Positions 1-6,600 of a stretch of 34,523 bases of DNA are shown here, piece after piece (positions within the stretch are counted from its first letter, which is position 1; the number at the start of each line of letters is the position of its first letter). A program made the position numbers and the translations under genes. The notes beneath the pieces are model-generated. The model ran no database searches, was not told the DNA's origin, and saw only the letters and a list, made by a program, of their open reading frames with translations. This DNA comes from a virus: positions 1 to 34,523 of the IMG/VR virus record IMGVR_UViG_3300028569_002826. One strand, given 5' to 3'.

Positions 1-1116
1 CTATTTAGATGTTCCATTTTTCCCCTTCCATGGTTTAGTCATTCGCACAATATTGGCACTCACGTTGGCAATAGCTTCCAAGTCATTGCCGCGGGCCTTG
101 TAGTAGCGCTCCTTGAGCGTCTCGAGCGAAACTCCGAAGTAGGTTGAGATCTTAGTGTCCTGCATCCCGGCCCGGAGAGCGCGGGTGATTGCCGTCACTC
201 GCAGGTCATGGAAGCGGCACTTCACCTTGGCCTCCCTGCGACACCGCGACCAAGCCGTCTTGTTGTCGAGGATGGGGCCGGTGCCTGACGGGTTCGGAAA
301 CAGCCATACTGAGCTCTTAGGGAGAGCCTTCACGGCCTTCACCACTGCATCGGCTATGGGAAAGGCCCGGCCGCGCCGGGTCTTGACCGAGCCGGTAGCA
401 AGCGCGATCGTCCTTCGTTCCATGTCGAACTGCTCCCACTTCAGGCCACAGACCTCTTTCCTACGCATCCCGCAGTAAAGGCCGATTGTGATCTGTGCAT
501 AGAGCTCAGGATTCCCTCGAGCAGCCTTGAGAAGCGCTTCAGCCTCATCAGGCAGGATCTCCCGGCCAGCCTCCTCATAGCCATCCAGGCCCCGCAGAGG
601 GATCTTCACCGGCCGCTGCAAATAGCCCTGATCCAGGGCATAAGACGCCATCGCGAGCAGATACTTGCGGAGCTGGGCCCGCTTGTAGGTGGGATTCTCC
701 TTGGCGAAATCTTCCAGGAACATGGCAGCGGTCAGGGTGTTCAAGTCCCGGATGTAGGGAAACTTCCGATTGAAGTAGTCGCGGATGAGGGAGCCCCGCT
801 GGATCGCGTCCGACATAGTGGTCGCGGCCCACCCAGCTTTCTTCGAGAGAAGGTACTCGTCCCAAACACTCTGGAAAGTCTTAAGCGAGAGCTTTGTGGT
901 CGCCCCCCGACCCATCCATTCCTGGCGCTTGCGCTCCCCGTGAAGCGTCGCCTCTTTGAGGGTTGTAACCTCAGGCGGCATCACCCACATCCGACGGCCG
1001 GCACCGCTCACCTGGAACAGTTGGTTTTTCTCGTAGATAACAAAGCGCCCGGTAGCGCCAGGCTTCACCTCGCGCTTGAGCCATTTCGGAGCGCCTGGAA
1101 CCTTAGCCAGCTTCAT
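1..1116 (-). CDS. int: Tyrosine-recombinase integrase
   Basis: Site-specific recombinase expected to integrate and excise the phage chromosome at attP/attB. The 371-aa protein has a basic N-terminal arm-type region (about 1-75), a SAM-like core-binding domain (about 76-180) and a C-terminal catalytic domain. Visible catalytic residues: Arg218 in GLYCGMRRKEV, Lys245 in GSVKTRRG, His303 and Arg306 in FHDLR, and the nucleophile Tyr338 or Tyr339 in ERYYKA. The usual GHSS motif (second His/Trp) reads FGVSLETL, so that His appears replaced by Val, a tolerated but uncommon variant. The ATG overlaps the TGA of the preceding excisionase-like gene (TGATG), so the two are translationally coupled. The stop codon is the first three bases of the window, so the end is complete. 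Family assignment is firm; direction and att site are inferred. Confidence 0.95.
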   Translation of the reverse strand: MKLAKVPGAPKWLKREVKPGATGRFVIYEKNQLFQVSGAGRRMWVMPPEVTTLKEATLHGERKRQEWMGRGATTKLSLKTFQSVWDEYLLSKKAGWAATTMSDAIQRGSLIRDYFNRKFPYIRDLNTLTAAMFLEDFAKENPTYKRAQLRKYLLAMASYALDQGYLQRPVKIPLRGLDGYEEAGREILPDEAEALLKAARGNPELYAQITIGLYCGMRRKEVCGLKWEQFDMERRTIALATGSVKTRRGRAFPIADAVVKAVKALPKSSVWLFPNPSGTGPILDNKTAWSRCRREAKVKCRFHDLRVTAITRALRAGMQDTKISTYFGVSLETLKERYYKARGNDLEAIANVSANIVRMTKPWKGKNGTSK

Positions 1117-1334
1117 CAGCCTGCAAGCTCCGCTTCACGGCGCTCGCGCTTGGCTTCCTTGTAAGCGTCTAGGTCGTGCGACATGAAAACAAGACGGCCT
1201 CGGTGGTCACGGGTGAAGGCAGGGTGGTCAATGCCCTTCTGGCATTTGTTCCGAAGTGAGCCCGGATTCTTGTACTCAAGATACGCCGCGGCCTCAAAAA
1301 CGTTCATCTCCCGATTCGGCTCACGCTTCTTCAC
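1116..1334 (-). CDS. Excisionase / AlpA-like small winged-helix protein
   Basis: A 72-aa basic protein. The segment MNVFEAAAYLEYKNPGSLRN looks like the first helix-turn of an AlpA/MerR-type DNA-binding fold, followed by RGRLVFMSHDLDAYKEAKR, typical of the wing and last helix of phage excisionases and helix_turn_helix_17 proteins. The start is supported by AGGAGG about 8 nt upstream. It ends by overlapping the integrase start codon, the usual xis-int arrangement. Inferred role: directionality factor and/or int regulator. I cannot tell an excisionase from another small AlpA-like regulator by sequence alone. Confidence 0.7.
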   Translation of the reverse strand: MKKREPNREMNVFEAAAYLEYKNPGSLRNKCQKGIDHPAFTRDHRGRLVFMSHDLDAYKEAKRERREAELAG

Positions 1335-1391
1335 GTCTTCCTCCTGCTCCCCATACGCCTTAAGTCACCGCCCTGAATCCCGAGACCCTGT

Positions 1392-1531
1392 TTCGAGAGA
1401 GTGGCCAGCACTTCGCTGGCCTGATCGTTTTCCAAGGCGGCTACTTAAAGCTTCGAGAGGGAGCGCCCCTGGGAGGTACCGTGCTCAGCTCAGGCACTCG
1501 CCCTTGCCTTACCCGTACGCTCCCTCTCGAA
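1392..1531. repeat. Inverted/direct repeat cluster in the bet-xis gap; possible attP arm sites
   Basis: The 200-bp gap between bet and the excisionase-like gene holds no convincing ORF. The sequence TTCGAGAGGGAGCG (1452-1465) is perfectly inverted at 1518-1531, with 52 bp between the arms. A third related copy, TTCGAGAGAG, lies at 1392-1401, exactly 60 bp from the first arm. Such spaced copies could be integrase or excisionase arm-type sites flanking an attP core. Alternatively the 14-bp arms could form a long stem in the bet 3' UTR. Only the repeats are seen; the function is inferred. Confidence 0.45.
1403..1421. promoter_or_regulatory. Perfect 7-bp hairpin upstream of xis-int
   Basis: GGCCAGC, a 5-nt loop, then GCTGGCC. 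It lies about 70 bp upstream of the excisionase-like start. No T-tract follows on the minus strand, so it is not a standard intrinsic terminator for the leftward transcript. It may be an attenuator, processing site or protein-binding palindrome. Confidence 0.4.
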
Positions 1532-1537
1532 AAGAAT

Positions 1538-2437
1538 TCAATAGACGATGTTGTCCCCAGATCCGTTTTCAAGAAACTCACGAGCCTTCTCGACGAACTC
1601 CAAGACTTTGCCAGTCAGCGGCTTGTTTTGCTTCATGGCGTTGTCTTCGAGCCAATCGCAGTACCCAGAAAGCTCGCGCTCCTGGAAGTCACGCAAAGCG
1701 CGACCCATCCACTTGCCGAACGTGACCTTGAAAGCGCCGAGATTCTCTCCAGCGTCCGAAACAATGCCAGCAACGGGCTTCGGCTCAGGGGCGGCAGCCG
1801 GGCGAGCCGTGGCTGCAACGGGCGGAGGTGGCTCATTTTGTTCCTGCGTGTTGGCCTGAGCCATTTCGTCCGACGTGTAGAGTCCAGAGAGCTCCTGCGG
1901 GAACGCCTTGCGAAGAGCAAGGGCCTCGGCAGTCTTGGCGAGCATCAAGTCGGGCATCTTCAGCCACATGGGGCCAGTTCTTCCATCCTTGAACTTCTGC
2001 ACGTAGGAATCCCAGCGAGCCACAGCCCACATAGGCTCTTTGAAGTCAGAGCGCAGCACGCCGACCTTAGCTGCAAGCGGAGGATTAGAATCGAGCCAGA
2101 CCTCCTCCCACTTGCCATCGGGACCACACCAAAGCGGGCCAAGCTGTCCTGCGTATTTGCCTGAGCGTTCGGCCACAAGGCGGAAGCCGTCAATCGACGT
2201 TTGCACGCCCATGACCTCACGTCCTTCCTTCGAGTCCCAGCGCTTGATCGCGTAAATCTGCCGCGCAAACGGATCAAGCCCGGTGCGCTGGCACTGGTAG
2301 AGAAAGACCTTCAACTCATCATCGGTCGCGCCTTTGGCGATCTGCCGCTTGATGAGATCAATTTGATCCGACGTGAACGCGACAGGAGCCGCAGCCATGG
2401 TTTGGTGTTGGATGACGGTAGCGAGAGCTTGGCTCAT
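1538..2437 (-). CDS. bet: Bet/RecT-family single-strand annealing protein with extra C-terminal domain
   Basis: Phage recombinase that anneals complementary single strands during recombination-dependent replication and repair. The 299-aa protein matches the Bet family: the stretch from [17 protein letters not shown] through [20 protein letters not shown] is the family signature, followed by [20 protein letters not shown] and [18 protein letters not shown]. After a Pro/Ala-rich linker (about 203-225), the last 70 residues contain [14 protein letters not shown] and [10 protein letters not shown], resembling the small FGK-type domain seen at the C-terminus of ExoX-like nucleases and DUF3820 proteins. 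The ATG overlaps the end of the Gp157-like gene. No partner 5'-3' exonuclease is recognisable nearby. The family is certain; the C-terminal assignment is from recall. Confidence 0.9.
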   Translation of the reverse strand: MSQALATVIQHQTMAAAPVAFTSDQIDLIKRQIAKGATDDELKVFLYQCQRTGLDPFARQIYAIKRWDSKEGREVMGVQTSIDGFRLVAERSGKYAGQLGPLWCGPDGKWEEVWLDSNPPLAAKVGVLRSDFKEPMWAVARWDSYVQKFKDGRTGPMWLKMPDLMLAKTAEALALRKAFPQELSGLYTSDEMAQANTQEQNEPPPPVAATARPAAAPEPKPVAGIVSDAGENLGAFKVTFGKWMGRALRDFQERELSGYCDWLEDNAMKQNKPLTGKVLEFVEKAREFLENGSGDNIVY

Positions 2438-2931
2438 GCAACCTCCTTATTCGGGTAGACCTTGAGCGCGTGGCTTGCGACGTACTCGCAGCCAGGGACC
2501 TCGCCGCCCACATCGAGAACTTCCTGAATCTTGGTTTTGTCGGGTACAAAGGTGGTCTTCTCTTTCAGGAACTCTTTCGGGAGAAGTTCTTCGTTAACCA
2601 GGAGTTTCGGCTTCGCGCGCGACAGGCTGAAGCGATAATCCACACCCTTAAGTTGTGGATCATCGGCATCGACCAGGATGTCTTTCACCATTCGGCGAAT
2701 CTTCGATGCGGCACTCTCAAGCGCCTTCGAGACTTCCATGGAGCGCTTTGCTCTGCCATTCCAATACTCAGCCTGCATGTCGATACGCTCAAGCGCCTCG
2801 ATCACGTTGTCCACACTGCGTGGATCGCCAAGGTCAAGGCAGATGCGCTGAATGATCGCGTCTTCCGACTCACCGGCCTCGGCGGCTACCTCAAGCTCGT
2901 TTGTGATTGCGATAACTTCTTTCGTGCTCAC
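2434..2931 (-). CDS. Siphovirus Gp157-like protein
   Basis: A 165-aa protein with the layout of the Gp157 family (Pfam Sipho_Gp157): an acidic helical N-terminus, a central coiled coil with the conserved [20 protein letters not shown] region, then the beta-rich tail [19 protein letters not shown] and [20 protein letters not shown]. The family is commonly found beside phage recombination and SSB genes; its biochemical role is unknown (a resistance role was proposed for a streptococcal member). The start is GTG, chosen because GGAGGAAG lies 5-6 nt upstream and the next gene overlaps its stop. Confidence 0.8.
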   Translation of the reverse strand: MSTKEVIAITNELEVAAEAGESEDAIIQRICLDLGDPRSVDNVIEALERIDMQAEYWNGRAKRSMEVSKALESAASKIRRMVKDILVDADDPQLKGVDYRFSLSRAKPKLLVNEELLPKEFLKEKTTFVPDKTKIQEVLDVGGEVPGCEYVASHALKVYPNKEVA

Positions 2932-2958
2932 TTTACTTCCTCCAGGGTTTCAAACAGG

Positions 2959-3117
2959 TCAGAGAATCTCTGAGTCCGATTCCAAAAACATGAGGGTCTC
3001 AGCGGCTTCACGACGGAAGAACTGGGCAAGCGGCGACGGCGCAACGCCCACGGGAGTCGCGGCTTCAATGTGCTGGGCGACGACAAGCGCCGCCATGGCT
3101 TGCGATGCGAGGCTCAT
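2959..3117 (-). CDS. Small hypothetical protein (52 aa)
   Basis: An ORF found by reading the gap: it begins MSLASQAMAALVVAQHIEAA and ends with the acidic FLESDSEIL. Its ATG overlaps the TGA of the upstream zinc-ribbon-like gene (ATGA), with GGTGGAG upstream as ribosome-binding site. The next gene (GTG at 2931) follows after 27 nt. The size, overlap and codon use fit the operon. No family recognised. The Ala-rich N-terminal half could be an amphipathic helix. Confidence 0.6.
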   Translation of the reverse strand: MSLASQAMAALVVAQHIEAATPVGVAPSPLAQFFRREAAETLMFLESDSEIL

Positions 3118-3548
3118 AACTCCACCTCGATCGCTTCCCCGGTATTGAGGAGGCGTGCAGCTTCTTTGTCCGAATATTCATTCCCAGCGTCGTCGGTCCA
3201 GATGTTCTCCGAGTGATCGCGGCACACTTGGCAAATGCCGCAATCGTGAACACGGTGTCCACACATGGGGCAGCCGTGACAGAGCTCAATGGGCTTCAGT
3301 TGCGCGCTCATGACTTCACACTCATCAGAAGTGGCTGTTGGCTGTTGGCGGTTGTCCTGAAGTTCGGAATTCAGGACGGCCTCTGCGCGGTAGATGCGCA
3401 GTGAAGCGGTCTCAGCGAAGTCCCTGGCCTCAATCACAGCTTGATGGGCCTCGGAGCCCTCGATCTCGGATGCGAAGTTCTCCAAGAACTCCTCCAAGGC
3501 CTGAGCGTGGGACTTCATCACTGAGAGTTTCTTTGCGTAGGGGCTCAT
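3114..3548 (-). CDS. Hypothetical protein with zinc-ribbon-like Cys cluster
   Basis: A 144-aa protein with two parts. Residues 1-75 are helical and charged. Residues about 89-113 carry a dense Cys/His cluster (ELCHGCPMCGHRVHDCGIC followed by QVCRDH), with CxxC pairs able to bind one or two zinc ions. The C-terminus (NEYSDKEAARLLNTGEAIEVEL) is typical of small phage early proteins. Start supported by GGAGG upstream and the ATGA overlap with the preceding gene. An internal ATG (MSAQLKPIEL) just before the Cys cluster could give a separate short protein but has a weaker ribosome-binding site. Function unknown; nucleic-acid or protein binding is inferred. Confidence 0.7.
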   Translation of the reverse strand: MSPYAKKLSVMKSHAQALEEFLENFASEIEGSEAHQAVIEARDFAETASLRIYRAEAVLNSELQDNRQQPTATSDECEVMSAQLKPIELCHGCPMCGHRVHDCGICQVCRDHSENIWTDDAGNEYSDKEAARLLNTGEAIEVEL

Positions 3549-3820
3549 GCGTACCTCCGTAGGAGGGACCGATTCAGGGACTCGAGAGAAGGGACATCGA
3601 AATTGGCCTCAGGCTCAACGACCCGCTCGCGCCAGTCGGGGAGGATGCTGTTCAAAATACCCAGTGAAATCGCGCGCCAATCGGAGTCCCAGCGGCCCAA
3701 GTGGGCATTCCATTTCTTCAGCTCAATCGACGAGGACACATAGACCGGCTGGCCCCAGCGCTGATCGAAGTCGATCTCGACCAGATACTCGCGCTTGGTC
3801 GTAAGGATCGCGGTAGGCAT
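3545..3820 (-). CDS. Hypothetical early protein (91 aa)
   Basis: I use the internal start (MPTAILTTKREYLVEIDFDQ) because GGGAG lies about 7 nt upstream. The longer frame back to 3937 adds a low-complexity Ser/Arg/Pro segment that is antisense to another small gene. The product has a beta-rich first half with several Trp residues (RWGQPVY, KKWNAHLGRWDSDW) and a helical C-terminus. It ends by overlapping the next start codon (ATGA). No family recognised. Confidence 0.65.
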   Translation of the reverse strand: MPTAILTTKREYLVEIDFDQRWGQPVYVSSSIELKKWNAHLGRWDSDWRAISLGILNSILPDWRERVVEPEANFDVPSLESLNRSLLRRYA

Positions 3821-3833
3821 GGTCCAACTCCCT

Positions 3834-4010
3834 TCAAAAACTGAGCTTTTTACGGGCGATGATTTGGATGAAATCGGTCGTGCCGACGCGAACGGGAAGC
3901 ACCTGGACGACTTCGAATCCGGTCGTCTCGAACTCATTCAACGTGTCCTCGACGAGCTGAGGATTGGCTGCGAGGACCTTTTTGACGGACCATTTCGTGG
4001 ATTCAGGCAT
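3834..4010 (-). CDS. Small hypothetical protein (58 aa), DUF4177-like
   Basis: An ORF of 59 codons found by reading the gap. It begins MPESTKWSVKKVLAANPQ and contains LNEFETTGFEVVQVLPVR and FIQIIARKKLSF. The pattern of a helix, then GFEVVQV, then a terminal strand with IIARK resembles the DUF4177 type of tiny phage and bacterial proteins (a recalled similarity, not tested). AGGGG lies 5-6 nt upstream of the ATG. It is the second gene of the leftward early operon, after the Cro-like regulator. Confidence 0.65.
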   Translation of the reverse strand: MPESTKWSVKKVLAANPQLVEDTLNEFETTGFEVVQVLPVRVGTTDFIQIIARKKLSF

Positions 4011-4049
4011 GGCTGTCCCCTAAAGTGTTGATTGACGCTTGGCGTTGTA

Positions 4050-4268
4050 TTAGGCGGATTTCTTCTGGGCTTCGTCCGGCGTCCAAAGTTCGGACACTGG
4101 TACGTCTAAAATCTTCGAAAGGGCGATCGCGGTCGCCTTCGGAGGCGTGTTTGCCCCGGTGAGGTAACGGCCAATGGTCTCAGGTGCGACATCGAGCTGT
4201 GAAGCCAGCCATTGGTGTTGGCGCCCCTGCTCTTGCAGTACTTCTTTGAGTCTCAGCCTGTTCAACAT
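4050..4268 (-). CDS. Cro/CI-type XRE-family regulator, probably leaderless
   Basis: A 72-aa single-domain DNA-binding protein. The HTH is QHQWLASQLDVAPETIGRYL, then the third-helix region TGANTPPKATAIALSKIL and VPVSELW, the standard XRE layout. I chose the ATG at 4268 because it sits 7 nt downstream of the -10 of a near-consensus promoter (4275-4303), which would make the mRNA leaderless, as known for lambda cI. An in-frame ATG at 4286 and a TTG at 4295 lie inside the promoter and are less likely. It diverges from the larger XRE protein at 4331, so by position it is the Cro-like antagonist driving the leftward early operon. Confidence 0.8.
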   Translation of the reverse strand: MLNRLRLKEVLQEQGRQHQWLASQLDVAPETIGRYLTGANTPPKATAIALSKILDVPVSELWTPDEAQKKSA

Positions 4269-4274
4269 GAGGCC

Positions 4275-4303
4275 ATTGTCTGTCATTCCTGACAACGTGT
4301 CAA
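4275..4303 (-). promoter_or_regulatory. Leftward early promoter of the cro-like operon
   Basis: On the minus strand: TTGACA (perfect -35, 4303-4298), a 17-bp spacer, GACAAT (-10, 4 of 6 matches, 4280-4275), then 6 nt before the ATG at 4268. The predicted first transcribed base is at or next to the A of that ATG. The spacer is filled by the operator half-sites listed separately. Confidence 0.65.
4281..4302. promoter_or_regulatory. Operator with three TGTCA half-sites
   Basis: The plus strand reads TGTCA, TTCC, TGACA, ACG, TGTCA: three alternating half-sites making two overlapping palindromes with 4-bp and 3-bp centres. They lie wholly inside the leftward promoter (one overlaps the -35), so a bound repressor would block it. 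The position between two divergent XRE genes is that of a lysis-lysogeny operator. The half-sites are seen directly; which regulator binds is inferred. Confidence 0.6.
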
Positions 4304-4330
4304 GTACTCCTTACGGGCTAGGTGCACTCC

Positions 4331-4801
4331 ATGCCTAACAGCTTGAAATACATAAAAGATTTTGTGAGGGACTCTATTGAAAAGCGGAATTGGTCCGAAA
4401 GAGACCTCGCCCGAAGGTCTAATTTGTCGCCACCTACGGTGAACGAGCTATTAGGGAATCCTGACAGAGATGTAAAAACTCAGGTCTTAGAGGCGATTGC
4501 GTTCGCCCTAGGCGTTCCGCCCTTCTATCTGCTCATGAGCCCCGAAGAGCGTGCTCAATGGGACAAGCTCGGCAAGACGCCCGAGGAGAAGGCTCTACAG
4601 ACCATTATCGACGACCCAGAGGCCCTCCTGCGCAGGCTTGAGAAGGTCGAACACGACCTCAGCGTATTTCGTCAGTCTCAGCCCGCGCGTGCCGAGCAGC
4701 ACGATGCGCGCGAGGCCGGTATCCAGGCTGCACTAGAGCTCGCGGAGAAGATAAAGGCCGAACGAGCCGCAGAGGCCCTGCCCCAACGGAAGAAAGGGTA
4801 G
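4331..4801 (+). CDS. CI-like repressor, XRE-family HTH with C-terminal coiled coil
   Basis: A 156-aa protein. The N-terminal HTH includes ERDLARRSNLSPPTVNELLG, followed by VLEAIAFALGVPPFYLL, an XRE/Cro-CI fold. From about residue 95 the chain is strongly helical and charged (EEKALQTIIDDPEALLRRLE and on), suggesting coiled-coil oligomerisation. There is no LexA/CI-type peptidase domain (no Ser-Lys dyad region), so induction would not be by RecA self-cleavage. I prefer the ATG at 4331 (AGGTG about 7 nt upstream) over a GTG at 4322. It is divergent from the Cro-like gene and shares the operator with it. Inferred prophage repressor. Confidence 0.75.
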   Translation: MPNSLKYIKDFVRDSIEKRNWSERDLARRSNLSPPTVNELLGNPDRDVKTQVLEAIAFALGVPPFYLLMSPEERAQWDKLGKTPEEKALQTIIDDPEALLRRLEKVEHDLSVFRQSQPARAEQHDAREAGIQAALELAEKIKAERAAEALPQRKKG

Positions 4802-4892
4802 CCTCACGCTCTTCGCGGAGGGTGGCGACGATCTCCCCCAGGATCAGGAGAGCTTCCTCGACTTCCCTTAAAATTTTCGCGTGTTCTGCCAT
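4659..4892 (-). CDS. Doubtful small ORF convergent with the repressor
   Basis: The part outside the repressor gene (4802-4892) encodes MAEHAKILREVEEALLILGE and IVATLREEREA, a convincing short coiled coil. The remaining 47 codons are antisense to the repressor 3' end and look like a shadow (Arg/Pro/Ala-rich). No good ribosome-binding site is seen. It may be a real small gene with an overlapping end, or a remnant. Confidence 0.22.
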   Translation of the reverse strand: MAEHAKILREVEEALLILGEIVATLREEREATLSSVGAGPLRLVRPLSSPRALVQPGYRPRAHRAARHARAETDEIR

Positions 4893-4930
4893 AGTGAGGT
4901 TGCACGCCGATATGGCCCAATGCGTCTAAA

Positions 4931-4965
4931 TTGTAAATTCCCGTTTATATAACCAGAGTTTACAA
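4931..4965. promoter_or_regulatory. AT-rich inverted repeat upstream of the lipoprotein gene
   Basis: TTGTAAA (4931-4937) is inverted as TTTACAA (4959-4965), with 21 bp between, in the only AT-rich patch of the 206-bp gap between the repressor and lipoprotein genes. TATATAAC (4946-4953) lies between the arms and could be a -10, but no good -35 is spaced from it. Possible separate promoter/operator for the lipoprotein; the rest of the gap shows nothing clear. Confidence 0.3.
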
Positions 4966-5007
4966 AAGCTTAACTCAGGATGGCCAATGGATCGCCGATA
5001 GAGGGGT

Positions 5008-5604
5008 ATGAGAATTCTGGTAATTCTGGGCGCGCTTAGCGCCTGCGCCACCATGCCGCCCGACAGCTACTACGCGGATCAGCACGACGCGATCCTCGAC
5101 AAGCACGCCATCCACCCCACATGCCCGCCACCGGCTGAGCACCCAACGATGAAATGCGGGCTCTACATGTTGGAGTGGGAATCACATGTGGCCCAAGAAA
5201 TCGAGTCGGTGGCCTGCGCCGGTATGAAGCGCGATCAATGCGACGCGATTCTTGCGGATGCACTTCTCGCCAATCTCGAGAAACGATACCCGCACGCGAA
5301 CTGGAAGGCGGCTGACCTTGAGCGCAAGGCCGATCCCGTGAAGTATCGTGGGCAGGCCGGTTTCGAGATGGCCCTACTTGAATCACATAACACGAGGGTC
5401 ACGGACTACGCCGACAAGGCAGTTGGCGCTGAGCGCGAGTCTGACGCCGAGGAAGTGGAATCGAGAAACAATCGAATGGCCGCGGCGATTCGCGAAAACT
5501 ATGGGAACCGAACGTCTTACGGGGAAGAATACCTGAAGCGCCAGCCGACCAAGTGTGTTTCGAAGAAGGTCTTCGGCCAGATCGAGACGACCTGCGACCG
5601 CTAG
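5008..5604 (+). CDS. Lipoprotein encoded downstream of the repressor (candidate lysogenic-conversion factor)
   Basis: A 198-aa protein with a short signal peptide (MRILVILGALSAC) ending in the lipobox LSAC, so Cys13 should be lipidated. The mature part is hydrophilic and mainly helical, with four or more further Cys residues (HPTCPPP, MKCG, VACAG, DQCDA, TKCVS, TTCDR) that could form disulfides, fitting an exported protein. Start chosen on GAGGGG immediately upstream. It is the only other plus-strand gene after the repressor, so it is likely expressed in the lysogen. Known phage lipoproteins in that position often block superinfection or coat receptors; that role here is inference. No family recognised. 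Confidence 0.7.
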   Translation: MRILVILGALSACATMPPDSYYADQHDAILDKHAIHPTCPPPAEHPTMKCGLYMLEWESHVAQEIESVACAGMKRDQCDAILADALLANLEKRYPHANWKAADLERKADPVKYRGQAGFEMALLESHNTRVTDYADKAVGAERESDAEEVESRNNRMAAAIRENYGNRTSYGEEYLKRQPTKCVSKKVFGQIETTCDR

Positions 5605-5605
5605 G

Positions 5606-5935
5606 CTACTTCGCGCACTTCTGCGCTTTGCGGATCAACTGGTCGATGTAGTTCTGCACGTTCTCCCAAGTCGCAGGCGAGAACGAGACGTATTTATCCA
5701 TCTCCGGCAACGGAACCTCAATAGGTCCGCGCGCGGGAGGAGGGTCTTCAAGCTTTGTCTTGATCCCCGCGTAGTAGAAGTCCTCGCGCTTCGTGCCCTC
5801 GCTCAGCGGGAAGCAATCCCCGCGTCCTGCCGGGTAGTTGATGACACAGAGATCGCCAGCGGGGGGCGGCGGAAGGCTGCCACAAGCGCTAAGTAGAAAC
5901 GACGACATCAGGACGCCGAGCAAAACCTTCTTCAT
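5606..5935 (-). CDS. Small lipoprotein of the lysis/envelope cassette
   Basis: A 109-aa protein with a classical lipoprotein signal (MKKVLLGVLMSSFLLSAC), lipobox LSAC, then a proline run (GSLPPPPAGD). The mature chain has two more Cys near the N-terminus (DLCVINYPAGRGDCF) and one at the C-terminus. The Pro-rich, lipid-anchored form recalls outer-membrane spanins (Rz1), but it is longer than usual, so the role is uncertain. Its ATG overlaps the TGA of the transglycosylase-like gene. The stop is 1 bp from the stop of the convergent plus-strand lipoprotein, leaving no room for a separate terminator. Confidence 0.7.
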   Translation of the reverse strand: MKKVLLGVLMSSFLLSACGSLPPPPAGDLCVINYPAGRGDCFPLSEGTKREDFYYAGIKTKLEDPPPARGPIEVPLPEMDKYVSFSPATWENVQNYIDQLIRKAQKCAK

Positions 5936-6600
5936 TGGCAGATCCCTTTCATTCCACTTTGGACGGACTCAAACTCTTCACGATGTTTGCGCTTCATCAC
6001 GTACCAGTAACTTCCAATGGCCTGATCGAAATCGGCCTTCGGCGAGTACCGGAAGAGATGATCCGAGAAGACCTTGAAGGCGCACGCAAACTGCCGATCA
6101 ACGGAGTAAATGTGCCGCGCAGGATTCCCATATTTCAATTTTGCATCAAAGTCAGACAGCGCCATCTCGCGATCATGCGGCCAATCGAAGTCGCACGCCG
6201 GGCCATAGCTGTTCTTGTCCTGGTAGCTCATTTGGAAAAGGCCCTCAGAGCGCACCTGGCGGCCTGTGATCGGGTCTTTGTCCATGGTGCCCTCGATGTA
6301 GGTCATCGTCGCGCGGCAGTTGGACTCAGGACGACAGAGAGCCTCCATGAAGCGAGTCCAGAACTCGACATCGGTTTTCGGCTTCTTCGGGCAGAAGTAC
6401 GCAATCCGATCTCCGGGGATCTCTTTCAGCTTTGGATACTTCGCGAGCTCACGCTCGACGAGAGCCCGAAAGCCAAACGCGAGATCGCCGGGCTTGGGCC
6501 CTATGACCTCGACGACAGGCGGCGCCGGGATATTGGGTTGAGTAGATGTGCAGGCGCTAAGGATGCCTGCCAAGACGACGAGCAAGCTCTTCGGCTGCAT
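5932..6600 (-). CDS. Lipid-anchored lytic-transglycosylase-like protein
   Basis: The 222-aa product starts MQPKSLLVVLAGILSAC, with lipobox LSAC. I chose this ATG because AGGAG lies about 8 nt upstream; a longer frame to 6705 adds a basic segment overlapping the neighbouring gene. In the mature part, RPESNCRATMTYIEG is followed by SEGLFQMSYQD: a Glu (Glu92) followed at about 30 residues by GLFQ matches the catalytic Glu and GLMQ-type motif of soluble-lytic-transglycosylase (lysozyme-like) folds. Inferred role: cleaving glycan strands at the periplasmic face of a membrane, as second muralytic enzyme during lysis. Family confidence is moderate because the motif is divergent. Confidence 0.6.
   Translation of the reverse strand: MQPKSLLVVLAGILSACTSTQPNIPAPPVVEVIGPKPGDLAFGFRALVERELAKYPKLKEIPGDRIAYFCPKKPKTDVEFWTRFMEALCRPESNCRATMTYIEGTMDKDPITGRQVRSEGLFQMSYQDKNSYGPACDFDWPHDREMALSDFDAKLKYGNPARHIYSVDRQFACAFKVFSDHLFRYSPKADFDQAIGSYWYVMKRKHREEFESVQSGMKGICQ

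Noticed and set aside
1403-1421. Intrinsic terminator for bet
   Set aside because: The stem is perfect but no U-tract follows on the minus strand; only a few T residues follow on the plus strand, which carries no gene there.
3835-3937. N-terminal extension of the 91-aa early protein to 3937
   Set aside because: The extension is a Ser/Arg/Pro shadow overlapping the 58-aa gene, and the good ribosome-binding site is at the internal ATG (3820).
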